DNA from: Adiantum capillus-veneris
Taxonomy: Eukaryota; Streptophyta; Polypodiopsida; Polypodiales; Pteridaceae
Length of the DNA: 64,000 nucleotides
Reading direction: 5' to 3'
Assembly: GCA_014529385.2 (NCBI GenBank)
Contig: CM043963.1
Span: 64,283,469 to 64,347,468, forward strand
The notes below the pieces were generated by a model, which did no database searches, had not been told where the DNA came from, and saw nothing but the letters and a program-made list of their open reading frames with translations. The first letter of the stretch is position 1, and each line of letters opens with the position of its first letter. The translations under genes were made by a program, and so were the position numbers. This document shows, piece by piece, positions 34,801 through 44,602 of this stretch.

Positions 34801-35681
34801 ACACAGCCACTTGCGTATAGAACCCAAGCTCAATATATCATTGTAGCTACAGACTATTTGACCAAGTGGGCCGAGGCTAAAGCAACTCAAAAGAATGATG
34901 CCAGAACCACTGCTGCATTCTTATATGAGTATGTATTCACAAGATATGGACTGCCGATAGAAATTGTCAGTGATCGGGAAACTCTTTTCCTCAATGAGGT
35001 AATCGAGTATTTGCTTAATGAGTTTATGGTCATCCATAACAAATCAGCTCCCTATCACCCACAAGAAAATGGACAAGCTGAGAATACGAATAAAACTCTT
35101 AGCTCGGTGCTGACTAAAGTGGTTAGTTTAGAAAGAACAGATCGAGAAATGAATTTCCATGCTGCTCTATGGGCTTATTGAGCTTCATTCAAAACAACTT
35201 TAAATGCTACACCCTTTAACCTTGTTTATGGTCTTGATGCCATACTGCCAATATAATTTCTATCGCCGACATTAAGGGTAGCACAAAATCTTGATTGGAC
35301 TAGACATGAATTGTTAGAAAGAATTGAAGATTTGGAAAAGCTGGATGAGCAAAGGCTAACTGCTGTAGCTCACATCTACGCACAAAAGCGGAAACAAAAA
35401 CAATTTTTGGATTTCCACTTAATCAAAAAAATCTTCAAGAAAGGGGACTTAGTTTTAGTCTATTCCTTTAAGTAACACATTCCCAAGTTTAAGAAAAAGG
35501 GAAACGGGCTGTTTATCATTGAAGATGTATCTCCAAGTGGAGCAGTAAAATTGTCACCCTAGATGGTGAACCAATGGCTAATTGGATTAGTGGATGTCGT
35601 TTAAAGAAATACAATTTGCCGCTAACCAATGAATTGCTAGAAAGAATGCATGCAACCAAGCAAAGGAAGATTAAACTACAG
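34801..35681 (+). pseudogene. Integrase core and C-terminus (element G)
   Basis: YIIVATDYLTKWAEAKAT, YGLPIEIVSDRETLFLNEVI with the second Asp, YHPQENGQAENTNKTL with the Glu, and a stop after ALWAY (35179-35181). Then come LNATPFNLVYGLDAILP, KGDLVLVYSFK with a stop, and the terminal SGCRLKKYNLPLTNELLERM. No chromodomain. The frame ends at a TAG (35682-35684) and continues directly into the retropepsin. Confidence 0.82.
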
Positions 35682-35684
35682 TAG

Positions 35685-36134
35685 ATGATTGATGAAGCCC
35701 AAGAGGAAGCTCGGTTTGTATTCAAACAAAAAGCTGCTCTCAGAAATCAACAGATACGGATTCCCATCAACACTGTGGAAATAGATGACCAACAATGGAA
35801 ACTACCTAAAGACACAGTTTCAACAGATGATGACTGGTTAGACGAAATGGACCTACGCATCAAAGTACATCTCAACAATCATAGCACCAATGCTTTGGTC
35901 GACACAGGAGCTAGAGTAAATGCAGTCAGTTATTCCACGTACAAGAAGGCAACAAGTCAAGCATTGACAACAGGAATAGCGACAATCAAAGGATGCAACA
36001 AGAACCCAACCCCAACATTCGGAGTAGTCAACTTGAATGTGACAGTACATGGATGTTCATATCCTCATCAGTTTGTATGCTTACCAGATGAACACATGAA
36101 TCAGATGATGATTCTTGGGATTCCCTGGATGTGA
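35685..36134 (+). pseudogene. Second retropepsin, PR2, downstream of integrase (element G)
   Basis: 149 codons in frame with the integrase tail, separated only by one TAG. Residues 60-149 form a retropepsin: NALVDTGARVNAVSYSTYKK with catalytic Asp 73 (35901-35903), a central glycine-containing strand GVVNLNVTVHGCS, and the terminal MMILGIPWM. Unlike PR1, its active-site triad is intact. A protease in this position is not the standard order for plant gypsy elements. It may be a lineage feature or a captured domain. Confidence 0.72.
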
Positions 36135-36895
36135 ACATACAAAGCGGTACCAGATTGGGACGCAAATTAGCTAAAGCTATCACCTAAAGGTGGGCAACTC
36201 ATTGTTCCAATTGCACCAAGCAAGGAGGAATGGAAAAGAAGCAATCACCAGACCAAACCACGAAATAGTCAATCTTGTCCATCCCTTTGACAAGAAAATG
36301 CTACAAGTAGCATGCAAGGAGTCAGGCAAATTTGGGTACCAAAAGCACAGCTTAAGGATAAACCGATTCAAATCTGGGTGCCTAAGACTTCACCAACAAA
36401 ACAAAAGAAGGTTCCAAGGGTAAAAACATAGAAACGACCATCTCCAAACAAGGAACCTACCATGAAAATGGTTTGGAAGAAAAAGGAGCACTTATCTTCT
36501 CCACAAACCATAAAACCAATCAAGCAATGGCGAGAAAAAGCTTGACAACAAACAAAAGTGCTACCACCAGCACAAGCAATCAGCGTGTTGAAGCATCCTG
36601 ATGGTACAATCAAACAGAGAGCACACAAGCTACAAGATTTGCTCTTTGGAAGACATCAGCAGCAAACCTCGACATAACCCTTGAGTTAAGTACTCAAGAC
36701 CCAGCTCTTGCACATCATATTGGTTTGAATTGCATTGATCTTCAAAGCATGGTAGAGCCAACCATGGCTATGCATAGACACGATTGTTCAACCCATGCAC
36801 ACAATCGTCCCGGAGTACGCCATCTAGGAGGGGTGGAAGGGCACTAAGTACTAAGTAATTAAAGGCAATGTTTGAAGAGGGAGGAAAAAGTTCGA
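36135..36895 (+). pseudogene. WVPK tail of element G
   Basis: Broken reading frame after PR2. QIWVPK occurs at 36327-36344 and again, in frame 14 codons on, at 36369-36386, each within basic, Pro-rich text. The identical QIWVPK is in element A. Later sequence (36590-36780) shows no domain. Purine-rich tracts at 36832-36841 and 36874-36890 could be polypurine tracts. Confidence 0.6.
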
Positions 36896-37391
36896 TGTTA
36901 ACGTGTGATTTTTTGCAAAATTACCTAGTAATTCACTTATAATTCATCAACAAGGGAGAATTCACTGATAATATCTTCCCGATGAGTGTAAATAGTGTAT
37001 ATACTATCATAAAATCATTAAAAAAAAGTCTTTTTTGGATATTTTTCATCATTTTTAATGATAGTGAGACTTAAAAATAGAAAAATCTAACAAAAAACAA
37101 TAAAGCTGTGTTTTCAATGGATTTTCTTAATTATTGGATTTTCATTTTACTTTTTTGGAGCATTTTACTATTTTTTGATTTTTTCAAATAAACAGGTTAA
37201 AAATTAATAATAAATAGCAGGGAAGCTCAGATGGAGAAATGGAAGACACGATGGTGATAAAAAAGACAAGGTGGACAAGCACAAAAATTTTCAAAGAAAT
37301 CAAAAGATGGAAGCGGGAAGCCTAAATTAGGTGGCCATGCCTACTTTTGCAAAATTCTTGCAGAATGAGCTACAGGAATCCGATCAAGGAA
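36896..37391 (+). other. AT-rich segment, possible start of G 3' LTR
   Basis: Begins TGTTAACGTG after a purine run. Very AT-rich with homopolymers and no reading frame. It continues at 43057 once element H is removed. LTR identity is unproven because no partner copy is present. Confidence 0.35.
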
Positions 37392-37396
37392 ATTTT
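37392..37396. other. Target duplication ATTTT, left copy (element H)
   Basis: Matches 43052-43056 on the other side of element H. Confidence 0.85.
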
Positions 37397-37659
37397 TGTT
37401 AAGTATGGAGCCTGATTTACCCTTGTAATTTTCTATGGTAAAAGCGCACATTTGTAAGCCCCCCATTATGTGAGCAGAAGCCATCGTGCGTGAAGGAAAA
37501 TCACTCACCGGAAACCAAAATTTTCACGGACAAGAATCAGGGGCAACTTTAGAGGCCTCAGGGGCGGAGGCCCCCGAGACTTTTTTTCCGTTGGAATATT
37601 CCTTTTTGCCGGAATATTATGGCCGGACGGCGGCCGGAAAGTGGTCGAAAAACAATCGG

Positions 37660-37760
37660 TTGGTTGGCCGGTGGCCGGTAGTCAATGGCCGATGGCCGGT
37701 GGTCGGAAGTCAATGGCGGGTGGCCAGTGGTCGGAAGTCAATGGCCGGTGGCCGAATTCA
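37660..37760. repeat. GGCCGGTGG / GTCGGAAGTCAATGG tandem tract (5' LTR of H)
   Basis: G-rich minisatellite of imperfect 19-20-bp units in U3, upstream of the TATA box. The 3' LTR has extra units (42485-42610). Confidence 0.85.
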
Positions 37761-37884
37761 AAAGCGGACTTGTCTTCTCAAGGGCGGACACACATGGGTG
37801 GATTGGAGGGTCCGATTTGGACTTATTCGCACAAGGGCGGCTACACATGGCTGTCTCTCATAAGAGAGGGCAGCCCTTTTGGCC

Positions 37885-37891
37885 TATAAAA
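37885..37891 (+). promoter_or_regulatory. TATA box of element H 5' LTR
   Basis: TATAAAA in the context 'ggcctataaaaggaggcc', a strong plant core-promoter match. Conserved in the 3' LTR. Confidence 0.75.
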
Positions 37892-38202
37892 GGAGGCCAT
37901 TTCTACACACATTTCATAGTGTGAAGTTGATGCAACAAGGTGAGTGTGAGGTGGTGAGAGTGAAGCAAGGCGGGAGCTCCATTAAGGGTATAATCCCTTT
38001 GTAAACTACTTCTTGTTTTGAAGTACTAAAACCATTGAGTGGCTGCTTTCCCGTGGACGTAGCCCACATTGGGTGAACCACGTATATCGTGTGTATTCTC
38101 TCTCTCTCTCTCTACTCTATAATCTCGTGTATATAAATCTGTCTCTCTCCATTAAGTAATCTACTCAATTATCTATTTAGCTACGTCTTATTTCCTAACA
38201 AC

Positions 38203-38214
38203 TGGTATCAGAGC
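38203..38214 (+). other. Primer binding site, initiator tRNA-Met (element H)
   Basis: TGGTATCAGAGC, two bases after the 5' LTR. Confidence 0.95.
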
Positions 38215-38273
38215 AAGGTTTGCTCGTAGCTAAATTATCTCAAGGAAAGGATTCCTTGAATTGAGTGGGAGTT

Positions 38274-41200
38274 ATGGCGGAGGAAGGGAAGCTCAAGATT
38301 GAGAAGTTCAACGGCAAAAACTACCAACATTGGAAGATGCAGATTGAAGACTATCTCTACCAGAAGGACCTCTATTTGCCAATAGGCGGTCTTGCGAAGA
38401 AGCCCGCAACAATGGCAGATGAAGCATGGATTGTCCTTGATCGAAAGGCACTGGGAACAATCCGGTTAAGCTTGGCGTCAACGGTGGCCTTCAATGTTTC
38501 GGAGATGAAGACCACGGAGGACTTGATGAAGTCACTTGACGACTTCTACGAGAAACCATCGGCATCCAATAAGGTATTTCTTATGAAGCGCTTGTTCAAT
38601 CTAAAGATGGTAGAGAATGGTTCAGTTGCAGAACACCTAAATGACTTTAACACAAACATAAGTCAACTTCGATCAATGAAAATCAATTTCGATGACGAAG
38701 TGCGAGCTCTCCTTATACTATCATCTCTACCGGATAGTTGGGACAGCCTTGTGATGGCTGTAAGTAATTCTATCTCTGGCACAAATACTCTTAAGTTTGA
38801 TGATGTTGTGGGTGTTCTCCTAAGGGAGGAAATGCGAAGGAGAAGCACAGGAGAATCATCAAGTGCTGCACTATCAGTGGAAACAAGAGGAAGGCTTAAG
38901 GAGAGGTTCAAAAACCAAAAGGGTCGTGATCGCTCAAGGCGGAGCAAGTCATGCACAAAGTCAGTTCTTGAATGTTGGAACTGCGGCAAGAAGGGCCACG
39001 TCAAGAAGGATTGCTGGTCCAAGAAAAAGAAGGATACAGAGTCTCAAGACAACAAGCCAACATCGGAGGCCAATGTGGCAGGTAAAGTAGAGCAAGATGC
39101 TCTAATTCTCTCATTAGACAATGTGTCTAATTCCTGGATAGTAGATTCCGGGGCTTCATTCCATGAGACACCACACAAGCAACATTTCCAAGACTACACC
39201 AAAGGTAATTTTGGATATGTATACTTGGGAGATGATGAAGCTTGTGAGATTGTCGGCAAAGGTACAGTTTCTGTCAAAACTGCTAACGGAAATGAATGGA
39301 AGCTTAAAGATGTTAGGCATGTTCCTTCTCTTCGCAAAAATTTGATCTCTACAGGACAATTGGACGATGAATGTCACAACATTGCATTCGGAAACAAACG
39401 GTGGAAGATCTCAAAGGGATCTTTGGTGGTTGCCAAGGGTGAAAAAGTCGGTACACTTTACTTGTGTACTGTTAGCACGCAACCTTCACCTTGTGCAGCA
39501 ACTACAGAAGTTGACAGTGCGGTGTGGCACTACCAACTTGGGCATATGAGTGCCAAAGGAATGCAAATACTTCAAACAAAGAAGCTTCTACCAGGTTTGA
39601 AAGAAGTGGACTTAGAGTTCTGTGAAGATTGTGTTTATGGTAAACAAAAGAGGGTAAAATTTCAAAAATCAGGAAATGAAAAAAAATTTAACAAACTTGA
39701 GTTGGTTCATTCTGATGTTTGGGGTCCTGCAAGTACACCATCACTTGGTGGCTCATTGTACTATGTAACATTCATAGACGATGCGACTAGAAAAACATGG
39801 GTTTATGTCATGAAGAATAAATCCGATGTATTTTCCATATTTCAAAGGTGGAAAGCCTTTGTGGAGAATGAAACAGGTACCAAGGTTAAATGCCTCAGAT
39901 CCGACAATGGAGGCGAATATTGCATCCAAGCTTTTGAAAGCTTTTGTGCTAGCAATGGCATTCGGAGGCAAAGGACAACCCCAAGGACACCTCAAAAAAA
40001 TGGGATTTCGAAAAGGATGAACAGGACAATCATGGAACGAGCACGAAGCATGCGGCTACATGCAGGCCTACCGCTTGAGCTTTGGGCGGAAGCTGTAAGT
40101 ACGTCTGTGTACTTAATCAATCGGTCACCCTCAACGGCATTGGATGGGGGAGTTCCAGAAGAGGCATGGACAGGTAAACCGGTGAATTATGCATTTCTCA
40201 AAGTGTTTGGGTGTGAGGCTTTCATGCACATAGATAGAAGCCTAAGATCAAAGTTAGATGCAAAGTCCAAAAAGTGTTTCTTCATTGGCTATGGAGAAGG
40301 AGACTTTGGGTATCGCCTATGGAATCTTGAAGATGGTAAAATCTTAAGGAGTAGGGATGTAATTTTTAACGAACAAAATATGTACAAAGATTACTTGGAA
40401 AGAAAACAAACAAAAGAAACAGGTGATGAGTACATGGAGCTTGAGGACGGTGAAGACTCAAGGACTGCAAACGGTGACAATGTGCAACAACGTCAACCAA
40501 ATGAGGAGCCTCAACCTATTCCCCGAAGATCCACAAGAGCAAGTAGACCTCTAGAAAGGTTTGTTCCTTCCTTCAACCATCTCTTGATCTCAGATTCTGG
40601 AGAGCCGGAATCATATGAAGAAGCTATGCAACATGAATCCAAAGAAGAATGGATGAAGAGCATGCAAGTGGAGATGGACTCACTACATCGCAACCAAACA
40701 TGGGAGTTGGTTGAGTTGCCTAAAGGTAAGCGGGCACTTCAAAACAAATGGGTGTACAAGCTAAAGGAAGAAGAAGGTGGGAAGAAAAGGTACAAGTCTA
40801 GGCTTGTGGTAAAAGGTTTTTCTCAAAAGAAAGGTATTGACTTCAATGAAATATTTTCTCCTGTTGTAAAAATGAACTCAATTAGGCTTGTCTTAAGCCT
40901 TGTGGTTGCTCATGATCTAAATCTCGAGCAAATGGATGTAAATACGGCATTCCCTCACGGTGACTTAGAGGAGGAAATCTACATGCTTCAACCAAAGGGG
41001 TATGAAGTAAAAGGTAAGGAGAAAATGGTTTGCAGATTAAAGAAGAGCTTGTATGGTTTAAAGAAAGCATCAAGACAATGGTACTTGAAGTTTGATCGAT
41101 GGATGTTGGATCATGGATTCACAAGATGCAACTCGGATCACTGCGTCTACACAGAGAATTTGGGAGATGGGAAATTCATCATCCTAATGTTGTATGTTGA

Positions 41201-42158
41201 TGACATGTTGATTGCAAGTGCTAACATGCAGGACATCAAAGACCTAAAAGAGGAGCTATCCAAATCTTTTTCAATGAAAGATTTAGGTGCTGCAAAGAGG
41301 ATACTTGGTATGAAAATATCAAGGGACAGGACAAAGAAGACAATAAAGCTATCTCAAGAAGATTACATCAAGAAGGTACTAGAAAGGTTTGCAATGCAAA
41401 ATGAAAAACCAGTTTCTACACCTTTGGCTGGTCATTTTAAACTAACGAAGGATATGTGTCCAAAGACACAAGAGGAGATAGCCTATATGTCTAAAGTTCC
41501 ATATGCTGCAGCGGTAGGTTCTCTAATGTATGCTATGGTCTGGACAAGGCCAGATGTTGCATATGAAGTGGGAGTTGTGAGTAGGTTCATGGACAACCCA
41601 GGTAAAGAGCATTGGCAAGCTGTGAAGTGGATACTTAGGTATCTAAAAGGGACAACAACAAATGCTTTGTATTTTGGAGGAACTGATATTTTTCTAGAAG
41701 GGTATGCTGATGCAGATATGGGCGCAGGTGACAAAGATACTCGAAGGAGCACTACTGGCTATGTGTTCACGGTTGGAGGCACAGCAGTAAGCTGGGCTTC
41801 AAAGCTGCAGAAAGTGGTTTCACTTTCTACCACGGAAGCAGAGTATGTAGCAATGACAGAGGCAAGCAAAGAAATTCTGTGGCTCCAAAGATTCTTAGAA
41901 GAGCTTGGATTCAAACAAGACAATTGTGTGTTGTACAGTGATAGCCAAAGCGCTATCTATCTTGCGAAGAACTCAGCCTTTAATTCAAGGACAAAGCACA
42001 TTGAGGTGAGATATCACTTCATACGCACTCTTTTGGAAGAGGGACAGCTAAAGCTAGGAAAGGTGCATACAAGTGAAAATCCTGCAGACATGTTTACAAA
42101 GGTGGTCAACAAGGAGAAGTTGAGCTTTTGCTCATCTTCAATCGGCATTCAAGGATAA
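38274..42158 (+). CDS. gag-pol polyprotein of element H, integrase E-to-K
   Basis: 1294 codons from ATG 38274 (MAEEGKLKIEKFNGKNYQHW). The frame is open from a GTG at 38265, which is unlikely as a eukaryotic start. Gag with zinc knuckle CWNCGKKGHVKKDC. Protease SWIVDSGASFHETP. Integrase zinc motif with WHYQLGHMSAKGMQ and CEDCVYGK. Core HSDVWGPAS and RSDNGGEY, but at the third acidic position it reads NGISKRMN, giving Lys (40011-40013) where related element F has Glu in NGVAERMN. RT LYVDDMLIAS is intact. RNase H ADADMGAGDKDTRRST carries one residue more than usual. Catalysis by this integrase is expected to fail although the frame is whole, so mobility would need integrase supplied from another copy. 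Confidence 0.93.
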   Translation: MAEEGKLKIEKFNGKNYQHWKMQIEDYLYQKDLYLPIGGLAKKPATMADEAWIVLDRKALGTIRLSLASTVAFNVSEMKTTEDLMKSLDDFYEKPSASNKVFLMKRLFNLKMVENGSVAEHLNDFNTNISQLRSMKINFDDEVRALLILSSLPDSWDSLVMAVSNSISGTNTLKFDDVVGVLLREEMRRRSTGESSSAALSVETRGRLKERFKNQKGRDRSRRSKSCTKSVLECWNCGKKGHVKKDCWSKKKKDTESQDNKPTSEANVAGKVEQDALILSLDNVSNSWIVDSGASFHETPHKQHFQDYTKGNFGYVYLGDDEACEIVGKGTVSVKTANGNEWKLKDVRHVPSLRKNLISTGQLDDECHNIAFGNKRWKISKGSLVVAKGEKVGTLYLCTVSTQPSPCAATTEVDSAVWHYQLGHMSAKGMQILQTKKLLPGLKEVDLEFCEDCVYGKQKRVKFQKSGNEKKFNKLELVHSDVWGPASTPSLGGSLYYVTFIDDATRKTWVYVMKNKSDVFSIFQRWKAFVENETGTKVKCLRSDNGGEYCIQAFESFCASNGIRRQRTTPRTPQKNGISKRMNRTIMERARSMRLHAGLPLELWAEAVSTSVYLINRSPSTALDGGVPEEAWTGKPVNYAFLKVFGCEAFMHIDRSLRSKLDAKSKKCFFIGYGEGDFGYRLWNLEDGKILRSRDVIFNEQNMYKDYLERKQTKETGDEYMELEDGEDSRTANGDNVQQRQPNEEPQPIPRRSTRASRPLERFVPSFNHLLISDSGEPESYEEAMQHESKEEWMKSMQVEMDSLHRNQTWELVELPKGKRALQNKWVYKLKEEEGGKKRYKSRLVVKGFSQKKGIDFNEIFSPVVKMNSIRLVLSLVVAHDLNLEQMDVNTAFPHGDLEEEIYMLQPKGYEVKGKEKMVCRLKKSLYGLKKASRQWYLKFDRWMLDHGFTRCNSDHCVYTENLGDGKFIILMLYVDDMLIASANMQDIKDLKEELSKSFSMKDLGAAKRILGMKISRDRTKKTIKLSQEDYIKKVLERFAMQNEKPVSTPLAGHFKLTKDMCPKTQEEIAYMSKVPYAAAVGSLMYAMVWTRPDVAYEVGVVSRFMDNPGKEHWQAVKWILRYLKGTTTNALYFGGTDIFLEGYADADMGAGDKDTRRSTTGYVFTVGGTAVSWASKLQKVVSLSTTEAEYVAMTEASKEILWLQRFLEELGFKQDNCVLYSDSQSAIYLAKNSAFNSRTKHIEVRYHFIRTLLEEGQLKLGKVHTSENPADMFTKVVNKEKLSFCSSSIGIQG

Positions 42159-42206
42159 GAAGCCAAAATGGAAAGCAGTCACAGGTTTGGTTTGGAGATC
42201 AGTCTC

Positions 42207-42218
42207 CAAGTGGGAGAT
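42207..42218 (+). other. Polypurine tract of element H
   Basis: AAGTGGGAGAT directly before the 3' LTR. Confidence 0.88.
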
Positions 42219-43051
42219 TGTTAAGTATGGAGCCTGATTTACCCTTGTAATTTTCTATGGTAAAAGCGCACATTTGTAAGGCCCCCATTATGAGGAGAAG
42301 CCATCGTGCATGAAGGAAAATCACTCACCGGAAACCAAAATTTTCACGGACAAGAATCAGGGGCAACTTTAGAGGTCTCGGGGGCGGAGGCCCCCGAGAC
42401 TTTTTTTTTCGTTGGAATATTCCTTTTCGCTGGAATATTATGGCCGGACGGCGGCCGGAAAGTGGTCGGAAAACAACTGGTTTGTTGGCCGGTGGCCGGT
42501 AGTCAATGGCCGATGGCCGGTGGTCGGAAGTCAATGGCGGGTGGCCAGTGGTCGGAAGTCAATGGCTGGTGGCCGGTGGCCGAATTCAATGGCCGGTGGC
42601 CGAATTCAAAAGCGGACTTGTCTTCTCAAGGGCGGCCACACATGGGCGGATTGGAGGGTCCGATTTGGATTTATTCGCACAAGGGCGGCTACACATGGCT
42701 GTCTCTCATAAGAGAGGGCAGCCCTTTTGGCCTATAAAAGGAGGCCATTTCTACACACATTTCATAGTGTGAAGTTGATGCAACAAGGTGAGTGTGAGGT
42801 GGTGAGAGTGAAGCAAGGCGGGAGCTCTATCAAGGGTTTAATCCCTTTGTAAACTACTTCTTCTTTTGAAGTGCTAAAGCCATTGAGTGGCTGCTTTCCC
42901 GTGTACGTAGCCCACATTGGGTGAACCACGTATATCGTGTGTACTCTCTCTCTCTCTCTCTCTACTCTATAATCTCTTGTGTGTGAAATCTATCTCTCTC
43001 CATTAAGTAATCTACTCAAAAATCTATATAGCTACGTCTTATTTCCTAACA
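42219..43051 (+). repeat. 3' LTR of element H
   Basis: 833 bp, TGTTAAGTATGG ... TTTCCTAACA. Extra GGCCGGTGG units account for most of the length difference from the 5' copy. Confidence 0.95.
42733..42739 (+). promoter_or_regulatory. TATA box of element H 3' LTR
   Basis: TATAAAA, same context as in the 5' LTR. Could drive read-out into 43052 onward. Confidence 0.6.
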
Positions 43052-43056
43052 ATTTT
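43052..43056. other. Target duplication ATTTT, right copy (element H)
   Basis: Identical to 37392-37396. Confidence 0.85.
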
Positions 43057-44602
43057 TGAGTCTAACATAGATTTCATGGCCTAGTAGGACTAACGGGGGG
43101 ATCTGGGGAAAATTGGTTCGGGAAGTCCGGGTATAGATATCCAAAGTAGGTTAAAACCACCTCATTTCCACTTGCAGCCTTTGTAGAGAGATCTCTTTGA
43201 CCTCTTTCGTGCGTCTTTTTCAGAGTCCACACTTGCCCGTTTTGAGCGTTCTCTCACACAAGACATGAGGAGTAACTTCTTTACTCGTCAATGATCCATT
43301 TTGTATGGCCTTTCTATATCATCAGTTGACCATTTGGCAGGGGTTGAGGGGGTCCCCACTAGAAAAAGCTAGGTTTTTGGCAAATGCCACAATTCCGATC
43401 TGACTCCACAGATAGCTTGCCGAGGTCCATATACAATGTATATGATTGGTTTAGTGAAATCAATCAAGCAAAGCCCTCGAAAAGCAGAAAACGACTCGAA
43501 GGCTACAAAGCGTCAAAATCGACATACGGGGTCAAAGTGACTCCAAATGGGCCAGAATTGGACAGGTTGCTTCACGACTATGTTGCGAACAAGTCCAAAG
43601 CCTCAAAGTTGACTGACTAACTCAACAGACAGTGTAGTCACAGAAAACTGTGATTTCAGAGTCAAGAAAGCACAAAGTGGTGCCAGCATGACCAAACTTG
43701 ACCAAATTCAATTTAGGACTCGTTTTAGGTGTATAGAATGTGTCTAGGTCAAAATTTGTAAGCTTTGCAAAAAATTTATCACTGTTGTAAATAATCGTGA
43801 TTATTTACTTTTGCATCATTTTTGCTGGGAAATGGTCACAACACCTCACCTATCATGTGTACACACCTCTTACATTCCAAAAATCAAGTATGAGCCAAAA
43901 TGAGCACCTATAACTTGGAAAATTGCCAGAAAACGCAAAGAAGTCTTTGCAAGCCAATTTTTGGGTTATGAACAACTTTTCTTGATCCAAATCACGTCAT
44001 ATCTCATACAGAGGGTCTATACAATGCGTAGAACCAAATTGTACCAAAAAATGCTAATTTTGGTAGAAAAGTTAATAATCGCGATTATTTACTTTCTAGC
44101 CAAACTGGGGGAGTTTTAATATTTTGCCATCATACATCCAAAGCACATGATGTGTTAATCCCACTAGCCAAGTTTGAACCAATCTGGAGCTCAAAATCTC
44201 AAATTTCCTTTATATCTACTGTTTCAGAGACCTAAAGCCGAAATCTGGTACCATTTTCATCCTATGTATCCAAATGAACCCATATTTCACTCAGAGTATG
44301 TATTTGGTATATACTTCAAGCCTATGAAGCCAAAATTGCAGTAAGTTGAAAAAAATACTCAGTCGTAAATAATCGCGATTATTTACTTTCGTTGCAAATA
44401 ATTGCGATTATTTACTTTGGTTGCAAATATTTGTTTTGACTTTAAAGTTTTGTTCCTTGCATGTTTTTATGCATCTTTGCTTATACAAAAATTGATTTGA
44501 AGTAAATTGAACCAAAATTGTCAGCATTTTAGACTAAAGGACATTTCAGAGAAAATTTCGACAAATCTGCTAACTTTGCACTCTATTCACTGAAAAGGAG
44601 CC
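43057..44602 (+). other. Non-coding leader-like part of J
   Basis: 1.5 kb without a convincing gene. A 78-codon frame (43384-43620) has no recognisable domain. A G-rich string at 43335-43353 (tttggcaggggttgaggg) vaguely resembles a degraded primer site. It contains four TCGCGA-type palindromes. Confidence 0.5.
43787..44415. repeat. Four copies of a 22-bp TCGCGA-centred palindrome
   Basis: Copies at 43787-43808, 44071-44092, 44365-44386 (a perfect 22-bp palindrome) and 44394-44415. All have core AATAATCGCGATTATT with one or two changes, and all are followed by 'ttt' or 'tttg'-type sequence. A decayed version is at 48653-48670 in the LTR of J. Confidence 0.88.

Larger units (their letters stand above)
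30516..36895 (+). mobile_element. Element G: Ty3/gypsy with duplicated zinc domain and C-terminal protease
   Basis: Plus-strand gypsy whose 5' LTR and most of gag are missing. Visible order: gag C-terminus, degenerate protease, RT, RNase H, two integrase zinc domains, integrase core and C-terminus, retropepsin with DTGA, WVPK repeats. It has many stops and frameshifts. The 3' boundary is uncertain: either an LTR starts near 36896, or J (43057 onward, beyond inserted H) is its downstream part. Confidence 0.8.
37397..38200 (+). repeat. 5' LTR of element H
   Basis: TGTTAAGTATGG ... TTTCCTAACA, 804 bp. Aligned with 42219-43051. It differs by scattered substitutions and a repeat-number change in the GGCCGGTGG tract. 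Confidence 0.95.
37397..43051 (+). mobile_element. Element H: complete Ty1/copia with uninterrupted gag-pol
   Basis: 5.66 kb with LTRs of 804 and 833 bp, initiator-Met primer site, polypurine tract, target duplication ATTTT and one open gag-pol frame. It is the most intact element of the window, but one integrase catalytic residue is changed. Confidence 0.94.

Noticed and set aside
38265-38273. Upstream GTG as start of the H polyprotein
   Set aside because: A eukaryotic element should use ATG 38274, three codons on.
43335-43353. Degraded tRNA-Asp primer site in J
   Set aside because: Only a loose match and no LTR before it; not called.
43384-43620. 78-codon frame as a gene
   Set aside because: Short, no domain, in a non-coding leader-like region with high repeat content.
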